A stretch of 35,344 nucleotides of DNA from an uncultured Bacteroidales bacterium (GTDB lineage: Bacteria > Bacteroidota > Bacteroidia > Bacteroidales > UBA932): positions 1 through 35,344 of the forward strand of contig ONBM01000017.1 in the NCBI GenBank assembly GCA_900316045.1. The letters are read 5' to 3'. Under the pieces are notes generated by a model that was not told the origin of the DNA, made no database searches, and saw nothing but the letters and a program-made list of their open reading frames with translations. Shown here in pieces: positions 7,958-16,622 of the stretch (within the stretch, counting starts at the first letter, position 1; each line of letters starts with the position of its first letter). The position numbers and the translations under genes are program-made.

Positions 7958-8950
7958 ATGTACCCTCTTAAATTTGAACCTTTCCTGAGAACCATGGTCT
8001 GGGGCGGAGAGAAAATCGCCCCTTTCAAAGGCATCAAGACTAACCAAGAAAAGATTGGCGAGAGCTGGGAAATTTCCGGCGTGGAAGGGCATGTCTCCAC
8101 AATAACAAACGGGCCTCTCAAAGGCAGAAGCCTTCAGGAAGTGATTCATGAATATGGCGCCGAGCTCGTTGGGAGCAAAGTCCGGCAGAAGTTCGGCGAT
8201 GAATTCCCTCTGTTAATAAAGTTCATCGATGCGAAAGAAGATCTCTCCATACAAGTTCACCCGAATGATGAGCTTGCGGCGAAAACCCACCCAGGAATGC
8301 TTGGAAAGACGGAAATGTGGTATGTCATCGGAGCTGACGAGGGAGCCGCCCTACTGAGCGGGCTCACGAAGGAAATAACACCTGATGAATACGAGGAAAG
8401 GGTCCGGAACCACACCATAACAGACGTGCTAGCCAGGCACGAGATTAAGCCCGGCAATGTTTTCTATCTGCCAGCAGGGCGAATCCATGCAATCTGCAAA
8501 GGCGCTTTCGTTGCCGAGATTCAGGAAACCTCAGACCTGACCTACAGGATTTACGACTACGGAAGGCTGGGCCTTGACGGAAAGCCTCGCGAGCTGCACA
8601 TCGAGCAGGCCAAGGAAGCCATTGACTATAAGGTTTATCCTTCCTACGAAACAAAATATTCAGAAATCATCAACGCCGAAACGCCACTTGTGAAATGCAG
8701 CCACTTCACCACGAACCTCTATGACCTGGATGAAGGATTCGAAAAAGATCTTTCTTCCCTGGACTGCTTCTTCATCGTAATCTGCGTCAAAGGCTCCGGA
8801 AAAATCATTGATATTGAAGCAGATGGCAGCATTCACGAAGAACTGGTGCGTCAAGGTCAGACGGTGCTCATTCCGGCAAGCTCTAATCGCCTGCGCCTGG
8901 AACCAGACAAGGGCTCTCGCATGACATGCCTTGGAAGTTTCACGGAATGA
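7958..8950 (+). CDS. manA: Mannose-6-phosphate isomerase, class I
   Basis: The enzyme interconverts mannose-6-phosphate and fructose-6-phosphate, linking mannose use and GDP-mannose supply to glycolysis. It is a cupin. The zinc ligands are visible as QVHPND (Q99, H101), KTEMWYV (E119) and PAGRIHAI (H177), and the active-site arginine lies in DLTYRIYDYGR. The length of 330 residues fits the short bacterial form related to Bacillus ManA. It follows the ROK kinase by 23 bases, almost certainly in one transcript. An 85-bp gap follows, without an obvious terminator. Confidence 0.95.
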   Translation: MYPLKFEPFLRTMVWGGEKIAPFKGIKTNQEKIGESWEISGVEGHVSTITNGPLKGRSLQEVIHEYGAELVGSKVRQKFGDEFPLLIKFIDAKEDLSIQVHPNDELAAKTHPGMLGKTEMWYVIGADEGAALLSGLTKEITPDEYEERVRNHTITDVLARHEIKPGNVFYLPAGRIHAICKGAFVAEIQETSDLTYRIYDYGRLGLDGKPRELHIEQAKEAIDYKVYPSYETKYSEIINAETPLVKCSHFTTNLYDLDEGFEKDLSSLDCFFIVICVKGSGKIIDIEADGSIHEELVRQGQTVLIPASSNRLRLEPDKGSRMTCLGSFTE

Positions 8951-9035
8951 TCGTAATATTTTCTTAATGGTCGTGCAAGATTCCTGAAAGGGCGCATTTA
9001 GTTTCATTGCGAGATAACATTAATCACGTATTATC

Positions 9036-9638
9036 ATGAAAAACTACATCAAATGCATTATGGTCTGCCTGTTTGCAGCCTTTTCACTAATGTCATGCAA
9101 TGACGACAACAATGACCGCGACCTGACTCCAGAGGAAATCAATTCCATCATCAACGGGTTCAATGGATACTACCAAGGGAAATTGATATCTGCTACCGAC
9201 TACAATGCCGATACTCAAAAATTCCTTCAGCAGGACACCATCATGACAGAAGCGGCCTTCGGACTGGACACTACGGTGACATTCTCCGGTTTCCCGGTAA
9301 CGTACCTCGCCAAGAAAATAAAAAGCGATGGCAATGCCGAGCTGAAGGAAGCCTTGGAGGCTGCCGACATAGTCAATGCCAGCGGGAAATTCGTTCCCAG
9401 GCTAGTGAATCCGCTGAGCGTCCTGATCAACTATGTGACTTTCCCTCTGGAATATGGCGGGAAGCAGCATAGCGTGACGATATCGTTCCTGCAATATTAC
9501 TCATTCGCGCAATTCTACTCTTCCAAAGTCGTGATGCAATTGCTACCTGCCGCCGTTTACGTGGATGGCAATCTTGCAGAAGACATATTGCAGAGTTCGC
9601 AGGCCGTAGACCTGGCATATTCTTTTAATCAGGTTTAA
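9036..9638 (+). CDS. Small Bacteroidales lipoprotein of unknown function
   Basis: The first 20 residues are a hydrophobic signal ending in the lipobox LMSC, with Cys21 as the lipidation site, followed by an acidic NDDNNDRD stretch. Such an acidic stretch after the cysteine is typical of surface-export signals in Bacteroidota lipoproteins. The remaining 180 residues have alternating hydrophobic segments consistent with a beta-rich fold, including a YYQGKLISATDYN motif. The layout resembles DUF4840-type proteins, but I cannot confirm that family by eye. It stands between manA and mgsA with short gaps, and nothing in the context defines its role. Confidence 0.8.
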   Translation: MKNYIKCIMVCLFAAFSLMSCNDDNNDRDLTPEEINSIINGFNGYYQGKLISATDYNADTQKFLQQDTIMTEAAFGLDTTVTFSGFPVTYLAKKIKSDGNAELKEALEAADIVNASGKFVPRLVNPLSVLINYVTFPLEYGGKQHSVTISFLQYYSFAQFYSSKVVMQLLPAAVYVDGNLAEDILQSSQAVDLAYSFNQV

Positions 9639-9642
9639 ATGT

Positions 9643-9669
9643 TATCTTTGCTTCGTTAAAAGCAAAGAT
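9643..9669 (+). promoter_or_regulatory. mgsA promoter element within a perfect inverted repeat
   Basis: TATCTTTG at 9643-9650 matches the TAnnTTTG consensus. The same bases belong to a perfect 10-bp inverted repeat: ATCTTTGCTT (9644-9653), a six-base loop, and AAGCAAAGAT (9660-9669), which directly abuts the mgsA ATG at 9670. It could be a repressor site or an RNA hairpin that hides the start codon. Confidence 0.6.
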
Positions 9670-10128
9670 ATGATAAAAAACATTGCTCTTGTGGCTCACG
9701 ACTCCAGGAAAGATGAACTCGTGAGCTGGGTGAAGTACAATGCAGGCTCGCTTAGCGAGTGCAACCTCTACTGCACCGGTACTACGGGAAGGCTTGTGAG
9801 GGAGGCTCTCGCCGCTCTTCGCGGCGAGGACATTCCGCCCGTAATATGCCTTCTGAGCGGTCCTCTTGGCGGGGATTTCGAGATTGGCGCCATGATTGCG
9901 GAGGGCAAGATAGACATGCTCGTCTTCTTCTGCGACAACCTGATAATGCAGGGGCACCAGAACGATGTGATGGGGCTCACCCGACTGGCATCGCTTTATA
10001 ATATTCCTTTTGCCACGAACAGAAGCACGGCGGATTTCATAATATCCTCGCCGCTGTACAAAAGCAGGGATTACCAGAGAATCATCCCACCCTGCATCGA
10101 ATCTTACAAAAACAGAAAACTCAAATAA
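9670..10128 (+). CDS. mgsA: Methylglyoxal synthase
   Basis: MgsA converts dihydroxyacetone phosphate to methylglyoxal and phosphate, a bypass that releases phosphate when sugar phosphates build up. The catalytic residues known from the E. coli enzyme are all in place: H10 in ALVAHD, D69 in GPLGGDFEIG, D89 in FFCDNL, and H96 and D99 in GHQNDV. FATNRSTADFIISS is the conserved C-terminal phosphate-binding stretch. The length of 152 residues is typical. It follows the sugar-kinase and isomerase pair, which suits a role in relieving sugar-phosphate stress. It is separated by only two bases from the PPC-domain gene, so the two are probably co-translated. Confidence 0.95.
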   Translation: MIKNIALVAHDSRKDELVSWVKYNAGSLSECNLYCTGTTGRLVREALAALRGEDIPPVICLLSGPLGGDFEIGAMIAEGKIDMLVFFCDNLIMQGHQNDVMGLTRLASLYNIPFATNRSTADFIISSPLYKSRDYQRIIPPCIESYKNRKLK

Positions 10129-10130
10129 TC

Positions 10131-10556
10131 ATGTATAAATTCATTCAGGACGGCGATAAATACATCATTAGCATAGACAACCATCAGGAAATCATGTCCG
10201 CCCTGGCCGCATTCTGCCAGGAGCAAGGGATACTAGCCGGGGAGGTTTATGGCATCGGAGCCGTAAATAAAGCGACGCTGCGTTTCTTGAACCCAGTGAC
10301 AAAGAAATACGTGGACAAGACTTTCGAGGAGCAGATGGAAGCTTCCAGCCTGGTCGGGAATATTTCCGAGAAGGACGGCAAGGTTTACCTTCACGTACAT
10401 GCCAATTTCGGAAGGGCGGACTACACTGTCGTAGGAGGCCATCTTCTCAGCGCCACCTTGAACGGAGCCTGCGAGCTGGTGGTGACACGTTTTCATTGCA
10501 AGATTGACCGTCAATTCGATGATGAGACCGGCCTGAACTTGTATAAGTTTGATTAG
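10131..10556 (+). CDS. PPC/DUF296 domain protein
   Basis: The protein consists of a single PPC domain (formerly DUF296), a small trimeric fold found alone in bacteria and next to AT-hooks in plant DNA-binding proteins. Visible landmarks are the start YKFIQDGDKYIISID, the central GEVYGIGAVNKATLRFL and the metal-site-like HVHANFGRADYTVVGGHLLSA. At 141 residues it is a complete stand-alone version. The bacterial function is not settled. It lies directly after mgsA and overlaps the likely TTG start of aroB by eight bases, so all three are probably one transcript. Confidence 0.88.
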   Translation: MYKFIQDGDKYIISIDNHQEIMSALAAFCQEQGILAGEVYGIGAVNKATLRFLNPVTKKYVDKTFEEQMEASSLVGNISEKDGKVYLHVHANFGRADYTVVGGHLLSATLNGACELVVTRFHCKIDRQFDDETGLNLYKFD

Positions 10557-11586
10557 ACCTTTCCCCTTGACGAACATAAACATAATCGAATGCCATCTCG
10601 CCGAAGTCCGAAGCCACTTGGAAGCCTTCGGTGAGACATTCATAGTCTGCGACCGGAACGTCAGCGGAATATGCCAGAAGCTGGGCGTGGCGACGAAGGG
10701 CATTCTGGAAATCGAGGCTGCCGAAGACAAGAAGGTTTTCGACACGGTTCTGGGAATATGCCGCTGGCTGTTTGGGCAGGGCGCTGACAGGAAAGCTTTC
10801 GTGCTGGGCATTGGAGGTGGCATCACCACTGACATAACTGGCTTCGCGGCATCCATCTACAAGAGAGGCGTGCGGTTCGGTTTCCTTCCTACCACGCTAC
10901 TTTCGCAAGTGGATGCGGCAATCGGCGGCAAAAACGGGGTGAACCTGGATTCGTACAAGAACATGCTGGGGGTCATCCGCCAGCCGGAAATGACGTTCAT
11001 CTGCCCAGAGGTGCTCGAAACTCTGTCAGATAAAGAAATCACGAGCGGAGCCGCCGAACTGCTCAAGACATTCATCATCAGAAACAAAGATGGGAATTAC
11101 GAAAAGGCAGTGCAGGCACTGTCACGCTGGGCGAAAAGCGACTCCGAGAGAAATCCCGATTTGGGAAATCTGATAGGCGCGGCAGCCAAAATCAAGGCCG
11201 ACATCGCCGGCAAAGATCCAAACGAACATGGAGAACGCCGCCTGCTGAACCTAGGACACACTTTCGCCCATGCAATAGAGAAAAATTCTAATGAGAGCAT
11301 TGCCCACGGCCATGCTGTCGCGATTGGGATAATTCTGGCAGCTCATCTGGCCGAATCGCTAGGGCTTGCAGAAGGTGGGCTTTCAAGCAGGCTTGAGAGG
11401 GATTTCAAGTCTTGCGGATTGCCGACCGAGTGCCCATTCACAGTGGATGCCCTTGCGGACGCAATGAGAAAGGACAAGAAAGCCGACGGGTGCATAATCC
11501 ATTTCGTCCTGCCGTTAGCAATAGGTAGAGTGGAAATTCGTGACCTCAGCGTGGAGGCCGCAGTCGGGGCCCTGAATAAGAAATAA
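10549..11586 (+). CDS. aroB: 3-dehydroquinate synthase
   Basis: AroB makes 3-dehydroquinate from DAHP, the second step of the shikimate pathway, using NAD and a divalent metal. GIGGGITTDITGFAASIYKRG is the NAD-binding motif, LPTTLLSQVDAAIGGKNGVN the substrate loop, and the metal ligands sit in SGAAELLK, LNLGHTFAHAIE and HGHAVAIGI. The length of about 340 residues is normal. No ATG exists near the expected N-terminus; the candidates are TTG at 10549, which overlaps the upstream gene by eight bases, or TTG at 10567. I use the first, without strong evidence. An AroD-AroA fusion follows 43 bases later. Confidence 0.93.
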   Translation: MIRPFPLTNINIIECHLAEVRSHLEAFGETFIVCDRNVSGICQKLGVATKGILEIEAAEDKKVFDTVLGICRWLFGQGADRKAFVLGIGGGITTDITGFAASIYKRGVRFGFLPTTLLSQVDAAIGGKNGVNLDSYKNMLGVIRQPEMTFICPEVLETLSDKEITSGAAELLKTFIIRNKDGNYEKAVQALSRWAKSDSERNPDLGNLIGAAAKIKADIAGKDPNEHGERRLLNLGHTFAHAIEKNSNESIAHGHAVAIGIILAAHLAESLGLAEGGLSSRLERDFKSCGLPTECPFTVDALADAMRKDKKADGCIIHFVLPLAIGRVEIRDLSVEAAVGALNKK

Positions 11587-11629
11587 ACTGGCATCGTTCA
11601 GATAAATTAATATAACATATTCATAAATA

Positions 11630-13654
11630 ATGATTTGCGTCAGCATCCAGCACCATGGTCTCCAAGACATCCAATGTCTCCTTGAAGGCAGCAACCCGGC
11701 CATTCAGATGGCCGAAATCCGTCTTGACCGCTGCGACCTTTCTTCAGATGACATTGCGTCGCTTTTCATGGCTGACACTCCCCTTGTCGCAACATGCAGG
11801 GTAGCCGGAGACGGTTCCGGCACCTGGGAAGAGGCTGAGGAAAAGCTCGCTGCGGCAATAAAAAATGGGGCGGCGTTCGTAGACGTGGAGATTGAAGCCC
11901 CAAAGGAGATGGGCAAGCGACTGCGCAAATTGTGCAATGAATATGGCACTACGATGATTCGCTCTTGCCATTTCTTTGATGGCACGCCTGATGGCGAGGA
12001 GCTGACTATCATTTTGGAAAAATGCAAGCGCTACGGAGGCGAGATAGCGAAAATTGTCGCTAAAGCCAATTCGGAAGAAGATTCCGAACGACTTATGTCA
12101 CTTTATAACTGGGTCGGCCCAGGGGAACTGATTGCCTTTGCGATGGGTGCAAATGGCAGGGATTCCAGAATGGGCTGCTTGCGTTATGGGGCGCCTTTCA
12201 CATATGCGGCGCTTTCTGAAAATGAGGCTGCGGCAGATGGGCAGTGGGCATATTCAGAAATGCTTTCTGCTTTGTACGGTTCCAGGAAGCCTTTCGGCTA
12301 TACTTCAGAAGACCTTCCGCTCGCAATGCCTGCATCCAAGAGTTTTGCGCAAAGAGCGATCATCGCAGCCGCTCTGGCAGAAGGCACATCTCATATTAAT
12401 GGATATTCTCCTTGCGGGGACAGCGAGGCAGCGCTGAATGTCGCACAAAAATTAGGGTCCGCCGTTGAACGCAATGGCAATAAGCTAAGCATCAAAGGAA
12501 TAGGAGGATACGACAGGCAAGCGGAAGGCAGCATATTCGTAAATGAATCTGGCCTGCTCACTCGTCTCATGATTCCCATTTCCGCTGCCATTTTCAATGA
12601 GAACGTTGAAATCAATGGGGCTGGAACGCTGTTGAAGCGTCCTTTGAAAGGAGCTGCTGAAATCATGGCTCCATTCGGAGTGCTGCTCTCTCCCCTCTCT
12701 GGTGCGAAGGGCGACCTGAAAGTGCCTCTGGCGGTCAAAGGTTCCCTGTTGCCTGGAAAAGCTGATATTTCCGGAATAGACGGCTCGCAACTGATTTCCG
12801 GGCTGCTAATGGCTCTCCCGCTTTGCAAGGCAGATTCGGAAGTTCATGTGCGCGACCCTAAGAGCATCCCGTACATGTTCATCACTCTGGACGTGCTGAA
12901 GAAGTTCGGAATCCACATCAGCAGCGAGATGGAAGGAGACGAAGAATTCGCTGAAACTAAGGACTGGGCGCATTGCACTGGCATAACTTTCAAGATAAAA
13001 GGCGGGCAGCGCTATAAAGCAGCCGACTTTTCCATCGAAGGCGACTGGAGCGCCGCCGCAAATTTTCTTGTAGCAGGCGCCCTGTTCGGTAAGGCCTCCT
13101 TGAGTGGTCTGGACATGCATTCCCTGCAAGCTGACATTTCCATAATCGATATACTAACAGAAGCTGGGGCTAGGCTTTCTGAGACGGAAGAGCGTGAGGC
13201 AGATGAAGACCAGGAGACAACGGCTGCATTAACGGTGCAGAAGACTCCCCTGCGGGCTTTCAGCACAGACCTCAACAACTGCCCGGACCTCTTCCCGATA
13301 GTCGCTATTCTCGCGGCTTTGTGCAACGGCAGGAGCACCATCTTCGGTTTCAAACGATTAGCTAGCAAAGAAAGCGACCGAGGCGAGGCTATTCTGAAAA
13401 CATTGCATCAGATGGGAGTGGAAGCAGAGTCCTTTGGTGACAGAATGACCATATTCGGATACTCACTAGAATACCGCCTGACTAACGATTGCCTTCTGCT
13501 AGGCGGGAAATATTCTTCATTCCACGACCACAGGATGGCGATGGCTCTGAAAGTCGCTTCCCTAGCCGCTGACTCTCCTATCGAAATAGATGACGCCGAT
13601 TGCATCGCCAAGTCCTTCCCAGCCTTTCTTGAAACTTGGGAGCAGGCTCAATAG
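11630..13654 (+). CDS. aroA: Fused 3-dehydroquinate dehydratase (type I) and EPSP synthase
   Basis: One 674-residue frame joins two shikimate enzymes. Residues 1 to about 215 are a type I 3-dehydroquinate dehydratase: AEIRLDRCD, catalytic H114 in RSCHFFDG, Schiff-base lysine K141 in AKIVAK, and the MGxxGxxSR loop as AMGANGRDSRMG. Residues about 222-674 are EPSP synthase (AroA): PASKSFAQRA with K238, VNESGLLTRL, ISGIDGSQLISGLL, DLNNCPDLFP, LASKESDRG and HDHRMAMAL. All catalytic landmarks are retained in both halves, so it should perform both steps, though shikimate dehydrogenase and kinase acting between them are not encoded here. There is no internal stop or frameshift. It follows aroB and precedes the ammonia-lyase operon, a setting that suits extra supply of aromatic precursors. 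Confidence 0.92.
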   Translation: MICVSIQHHGLQDIQCLLEGSNPAIQMAEIRLDRCDLSSDDIASLFMADTPLVATCRVAGDGSGTWEEAEEKLAAAIKNGAAFVDVEIEAPKEMGKRLRKLCNEYGTTMIRSCHFFDGTPDGEELTIILEKCKRYGGEIAKIVAKANSEEDSERLMSLYNWVGPGELIAFAMGANGRDSRMGCLRYGAPFTYAALSENEAAADGQWAYSEMLSALYGSRKPFGYTSEDLPLAMPASKSFAQRAIIAAALAEGTSHINGYSPCGDSEAALNVAQKLGSAVERNGNKLSIKGIGGYDRQAEGSIFVNESGLLTRLMIPISAAIFNENVEINGAGTLLKRPLKGAAEIMAPFGVLLSPLSGAKGDLKVPLAVKGSLLPGKADISGIDGSQLISGLLMALPLCKADSEVHVRDPKSIPYMFITLDVLKKFGIHISSEMEGDEEFAETKDWAHCTGITFKIKGGQRYKAADFSIEGDWSAAANFLVAGALFGKASLSGLDMHSLQADISIIDILTEAGARLSETEEREADEDQETTAALTVQKTPLRAFSTDLNNCPDLFPIVAILAALCNGRSTIFGFKRLASKESDRGEAILKTLHQMGVEAESFGDRMTIFGYSLEYRLTNDCLLLGGKYSSFHDHRMAMALKVASLAADSPIEIDDADCIAKSFPAFLETWEQAQ

Positions 13655-13709
13655 ATTCTTTTTCCGACACTTTACGACTGAATTAACAAGAATACTCTGC
13701 TAAAATTCT

Positions 13710-13717
13710 TAAATTTG
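13710..13717 (+). promoter_or_regulatory. -7 element before the pigment operon
   Basis: TAAATTTG matches TAnnTTTG and lies 19 bases before the ATG at 13737, in the 82-bp gap after the AroD-AroA gene. No good -33 element is seen. It is the only promoter-like element I noticed at the head of the operon. Confidence 0.45.
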
Positions 13718-13736
13718 CAGGTTGTATCGTAAAATT

Positions 13737-15272
13737 ATGCCACAAGTATTTACAATCAGCCTGAAGAGCATCGAAGACTGCCTGTTCAATGGCAAGATAA
13801 TAGACCTTTCCGAGCTGCCTATGGATAAAGTTCAGGAATGCTACGATTTCCTGAAAGATTTCGCCGCAAAGAAAATAATTTACGGCATCAACACTGGATT
13901 CGGTCCGATGGCGCAATGGCGAGTGGACGACAAATATCTCACCGACCTTCAATACAACATAATCAGAAGCCATTCCACAGGAGCCGGAGAGCCTCTGCCA
14001 GATATTTATGTTAAAGCCTCAATGATAGCCCGCCTGGGGACGTTTCTCCAGGCTCGCTCCGGAGTGCATCCAGATCTCGTGAGACTGCTCGTCGAGATGA
14101 TTAACAGGGGCATATATCCTTTCATCCCGCAGCATGGGAGCGTTGGCGCTAGCGGAGATCTTGTGCAGCTCGCCCACATGGCCCTGTGCATGATCGGAGA
14201 AGGCAGAGTCCACTATCATGGCGAGTGGAGGCCATCAGCCGAAGTGCTGGCAGAAAACGGTCTGGAGCCATTCCGGATACATATCCGAGAAGGCCTTTCC
14301 ATTTCCAATGGCACCTCTTTCATGACGGGAATCGGCCTGGTAAACCAGCACTACGCAGACATCCTGCTGGACTGGGCCACGCTGGCATCCGTGATGATGA
14401 ACGAAATAGCATCTTCGTTTGACGACCTGATGTCCGAAGAACTGAACGAAGTGCGCAGGCATGAAGGCCAGCAGGTCATCGCTGCCAGAATGCGCAGGCT
14501 CGCCAAAGGCAGCCGCTGCCTTGAGAAACGCGAGCATGAACTCTATGACGGCGGGCACGAGGACACAAGAACATTCAATCACAAAGTGCAGGCGTACTAT
14601 TCATTAAGGTGCGCGCCGCAAATTCTGGGGCCGGTTTACGAAACCTACGCCAATGCCAGCAGGGTGCTTGAAGAGGAAGTGAATTCAGCCTGCGACAACC
14701 CTATCGTAGACCCTGTTTCCAAAAATGTCTATCATGGAGGCAATTTCCACGGGGATTATATTTCTCTTGAGGAAGACAAGGTGAAGATAGCCACCGTGCG
14801 ACTGGCGATGACGGCGGAAAGGCAGCTCAATTATTTGTTCCACGACCGCATAAACGGCATCCTTCCTCCATTCCTGAATATGGGGACGCTCGGGCTGAAT
14901 TACGGCATGCAGGCCTGCCAGTTCACGGCCACATCCACGACCGCCGAGTGCCAGACGCTCGCCATGCCGAACTACGTGCACAGCATCCCGAACAATAATG
15001 ACAATCAGGACATCGTGAGCATGGGCACGAACTCAGCCTTGCTGACTAAAAGAGTGATAGACAATGCCTACCAAGTGTTTTCCATTCATTTCATTGCCCT
15101 TGCGCAGGCGGTGGACTGCCTCTCTTTAGCTGACAAACTGGCCCCGACCAGCAAGAAGATATATTCCGAGATCAGGGACATAGCTCCGAAGTTCGTGGAA
15201 GACAGGCCTTTCTACGAGCAGATAGCGAAGGTCGAGGAATACCTCAGGGAAAAACCTTTAGCGCTTGACTGA
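13737..15272 (+). CDS. Aromatic amino acid ammonia-lyase (tyrosine type likely)
   Basis: The enzyme removes ammonia from an aromatic amino acid to give a cinnamate-type acid. The MIO cofactor is built from A138-S139-G140 in GSVGASGDLVQLAHMAL. YGINTGFGPMAQ and IRSHSTGAGEPL are family landmarks, SISNGTSFMTGIG precedes the second helical core, and NNNDNQDIVSMG is the conserved C-terminal motif. Length is 511 residues from the ATG at 13737; a TTG at 13722 would add five residues. GFGPMAQ and the lack of a histidine-utilisation neighbourhood fit the tyrosine ammonia-lyases of flexirubin clusters better than HutH. The likely product is 4-coumarate, the aryl starter of the pigment. The methyltransferase start follows the stop by two bases. 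Confidence 0.87.
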   Translation: MPQVFTISLKSIEDCLFNGKIIDLSELPMDKVQECYDFLKDFAAKKIIYGINTGFGPMAQWRVDDKYLTDLQYNIIRSHSTGAGEPLPDIYVKASMIARLGTFLQARSGVHPDLVRLLVEMINRGIYPFIPQHGSVGASGDLVQLAHMALCMIGEGRVHYHGEWRPSAEVLAENGLEPFRIHIREGLSISNGTSFMTGIGLVNQHYADILLDWATLASVMMNEIASSFDDLMSEELNEVRRHEGQQVIAARMRRLAKGSRCLEKREHELYDGGHEDTRTFNHKVQAYYSLRCAPQILGPVYETYANASRVLEEEVNSACDNPIVDPVSKNVYHGGNFHGDYISLEEDKVKIATVRLAMTAERQLNYLFHDRINGILPPFLNMGTLGLNYGMQACQFTATSTTAECQTLAMPNYVHSIPNNNDNQDIVSMGTNSALLTKRVIDNAYQVFSIHFIALAQAVDCLSLADKLAPTSKKIYSEIRDIAPKFVEDRPFYEQIAKVEEYLREKPLALD

Positions 15273-15274
15273 AT

Positions 15275-16366
15275 ATGAAACTTTTCCCAGAACTTGAAAA
15301 GAGATACTCCGAAGACCAGTATTCCACTCGCGAGTCGCAGCGGATGGCTGAATTCATAGCTTTCGGACCAGTGGTGTTCCAAGCTACCAGACTGATGCTT
15401 GAATATGGCATATTGCAGCTCCTGAGGGACAACGACGAAGGGTTGACTCAGGCTGAGATATCAGAGAAGCTGAACCTGAGGCCGTACATCGTAAAATGCC
15501 TCACGGAGGCTTCGCTCTGCATCGGCACCATATTGACAAGTCCCGAGACCGACAAGCTGAGGATTTCCAAAATCGGGTGGTTCCTCCTGACCGACCCTGC
15601 CGCAAAGGTGAATTTCGACTTCAACAACGATGTGAATTACAGGGGTTTCTTCTACTTGGACGAGTCTTTCAGGAATGGGAAGCCTGAAGGGCTGAAGACG
15701 CTAGGTAACTGGGATACGATTTACGAGGGCCTTTCAACCTTGCCAGAGCCTGCTCGCAAAAGCTGGTTCGCTTTCGACCATTTCTATTCCAGCGAAGCAT
15801 TCGACCTGGCACTGAAAGTAATATTCGACAGACCTGTGAGGAGCCTTCTCGACATTGGCGGCAACACAGGGAAATGGGCGTTGAAGTGCGTAAAGCAAGA
15901 CCCTGGCGTGGAAGTCACCATTCTGGACCTGCCGCAGCAGATTGACTTGATGCGAGAAGCAACAGCTGGAAAGGTGGGGGCAGAGAGAATCAAAGGGCTG
16001 GAAATGAATATATTATCCGACGAGGATATCCCTTCTTCCAATGAATATGACGTAGTCTGGATGAGCCAGTTCCTGGACTGCTTCTCTCCAGAGGAGATCG
16101 TGAACATCTTGAAGAAGGCTTCAGCCGTCATGGGCGCAGACTCAAGGCTTTGCATAATGGAACTGCTTTGGGACAGGCAGAAATATGAGCCTGCGGCCTT
16201 CTGCCTGACCATGACCAGCCTCTATTTCACTGCCATGGCCAATGGAAACAGCAAGATGTACTATTCCCAAGACTTAATCGCCCTCATCGGGAAAGCAGGG
16301 CTCAGGATAGAGAAAATCGTTGACGGGATAGGCCAGGGGCACAATATATTAATATGTAGAAAATGA
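15275..16366 (+). CDS. SAM-dependent methyltransferase, O-methyltransferase-like
   Basis: This is a class I methyltransferase with an N-terminal winged-helix dimerisation domain (about 1-110, QATRLMLEYGILQLLRDNDEGLTQAEISEKL-like) and a C-terminal Rossmann domain. Motif I is LLDIGGNTGKWAL, the acidic ribose-binding residue lies in VTILDLP, and VVWMSQFLDCFSPEE matches the post-II region. The layout is that of COMT-like small-molecule O-methyltransferases. In aryl-polyene clusters a methyltransferase modifies the aromatic head group, which is the likely role here. Length is 363 residues. The gene is two bases after the ammonia-lyase and seven before the first ACP. Confidence 0.82.
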   Translation: MKLFPELEKRYSEDQYSTRESQRMAEFIAFGPVVFQATRLMLEYGILQLLRDNDEGLTQAEISEKLNLRPYIVKCLTEASLCIGTILTSPETDKLRISKIGWFLLTDPAAKVNFDFNNDVNYRGFFYLDESFRNGKPEGLKTLGNWDTIYEGLSTLPEPARKSWFAFDHFYSSEAFDLALKVIFDRPVRSLLDIGGNTGKWALKCVKQDPGVEVTILDLPQQIDLMREATAGKVGAERIKGLEMNILSDEDIPSSNEYDVVWMSQFLDCFSPEEIVNILKKASAVMGADSRLCIMELLWDRQKYEPAAFCLTMTSLYFTAMANGNSKMYYSQDLIALIGKAGLRIEKIVDGIGQGHNILICRK

Positions 16367-16373
16367 ATCAGCT

Positions 16374-16619
16374 ATGAATAGACAGGAGATAAAGGCTAAG
16401 GTAGATGCTTTCCTCGTTGGGGAATTAGAGATAGATGAGGCGAAGATAAGCGATGATGCTCTTCTGAAGAAAGATCTGGGAATAGACAGCCTGGATCTGG
16501 TGGATATCATCGTCCTGATTAAGAATGAGTTCGGGGTGAAAGTGGAAGCTTCTGACCTCGGCAGGCTCCAGACTCTCGGGAACTTGTACGATTTCATCAA
16601 GCAGAAAATTCAGGCCTAG
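16374..16619 (+). CDS. Acyl carrier protein 1
   Basis: An 81-residue ACP. S39 in LGIDSLDLVD is the site for the phosphopantetheine arm that carries the growing chain. The helix II sequence VDIIVLIKNEFGVKV and an acidic overall composition fit dedicated polyene ACPs. It sits between the methyltransferase and the acyltransferase, three bases before the latter. A second ACP lies at 19742-20005, so the pathway may use separate carriers for starter and extension or for different ketosynthases. Confidence 0.92.
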   Translation: MNRQEIKAKVDAFLVGELEIDEAKISDDALLKKDLGIDSLDLVDIIVLIKNEFGVKVEASDLGRLQTLGNLYDFIKQKIQA

Positions 16620-16622
16620 ATA

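Noticed and set aside
13722..13736. TTG start for the ammonia-lyase
   Set aside because: It sits only a few bases after the -7 element, and the ATG at 13737 matches the usual start of the family better.
13737..15272. Histidine ammonia-lyase for histidine breakdown
   Set aside because: No hutU, hutI or related genes are nearby, and the gene leads a polyene operon; the GFGPMAQ segment also fits tyrosine-type enzymes.
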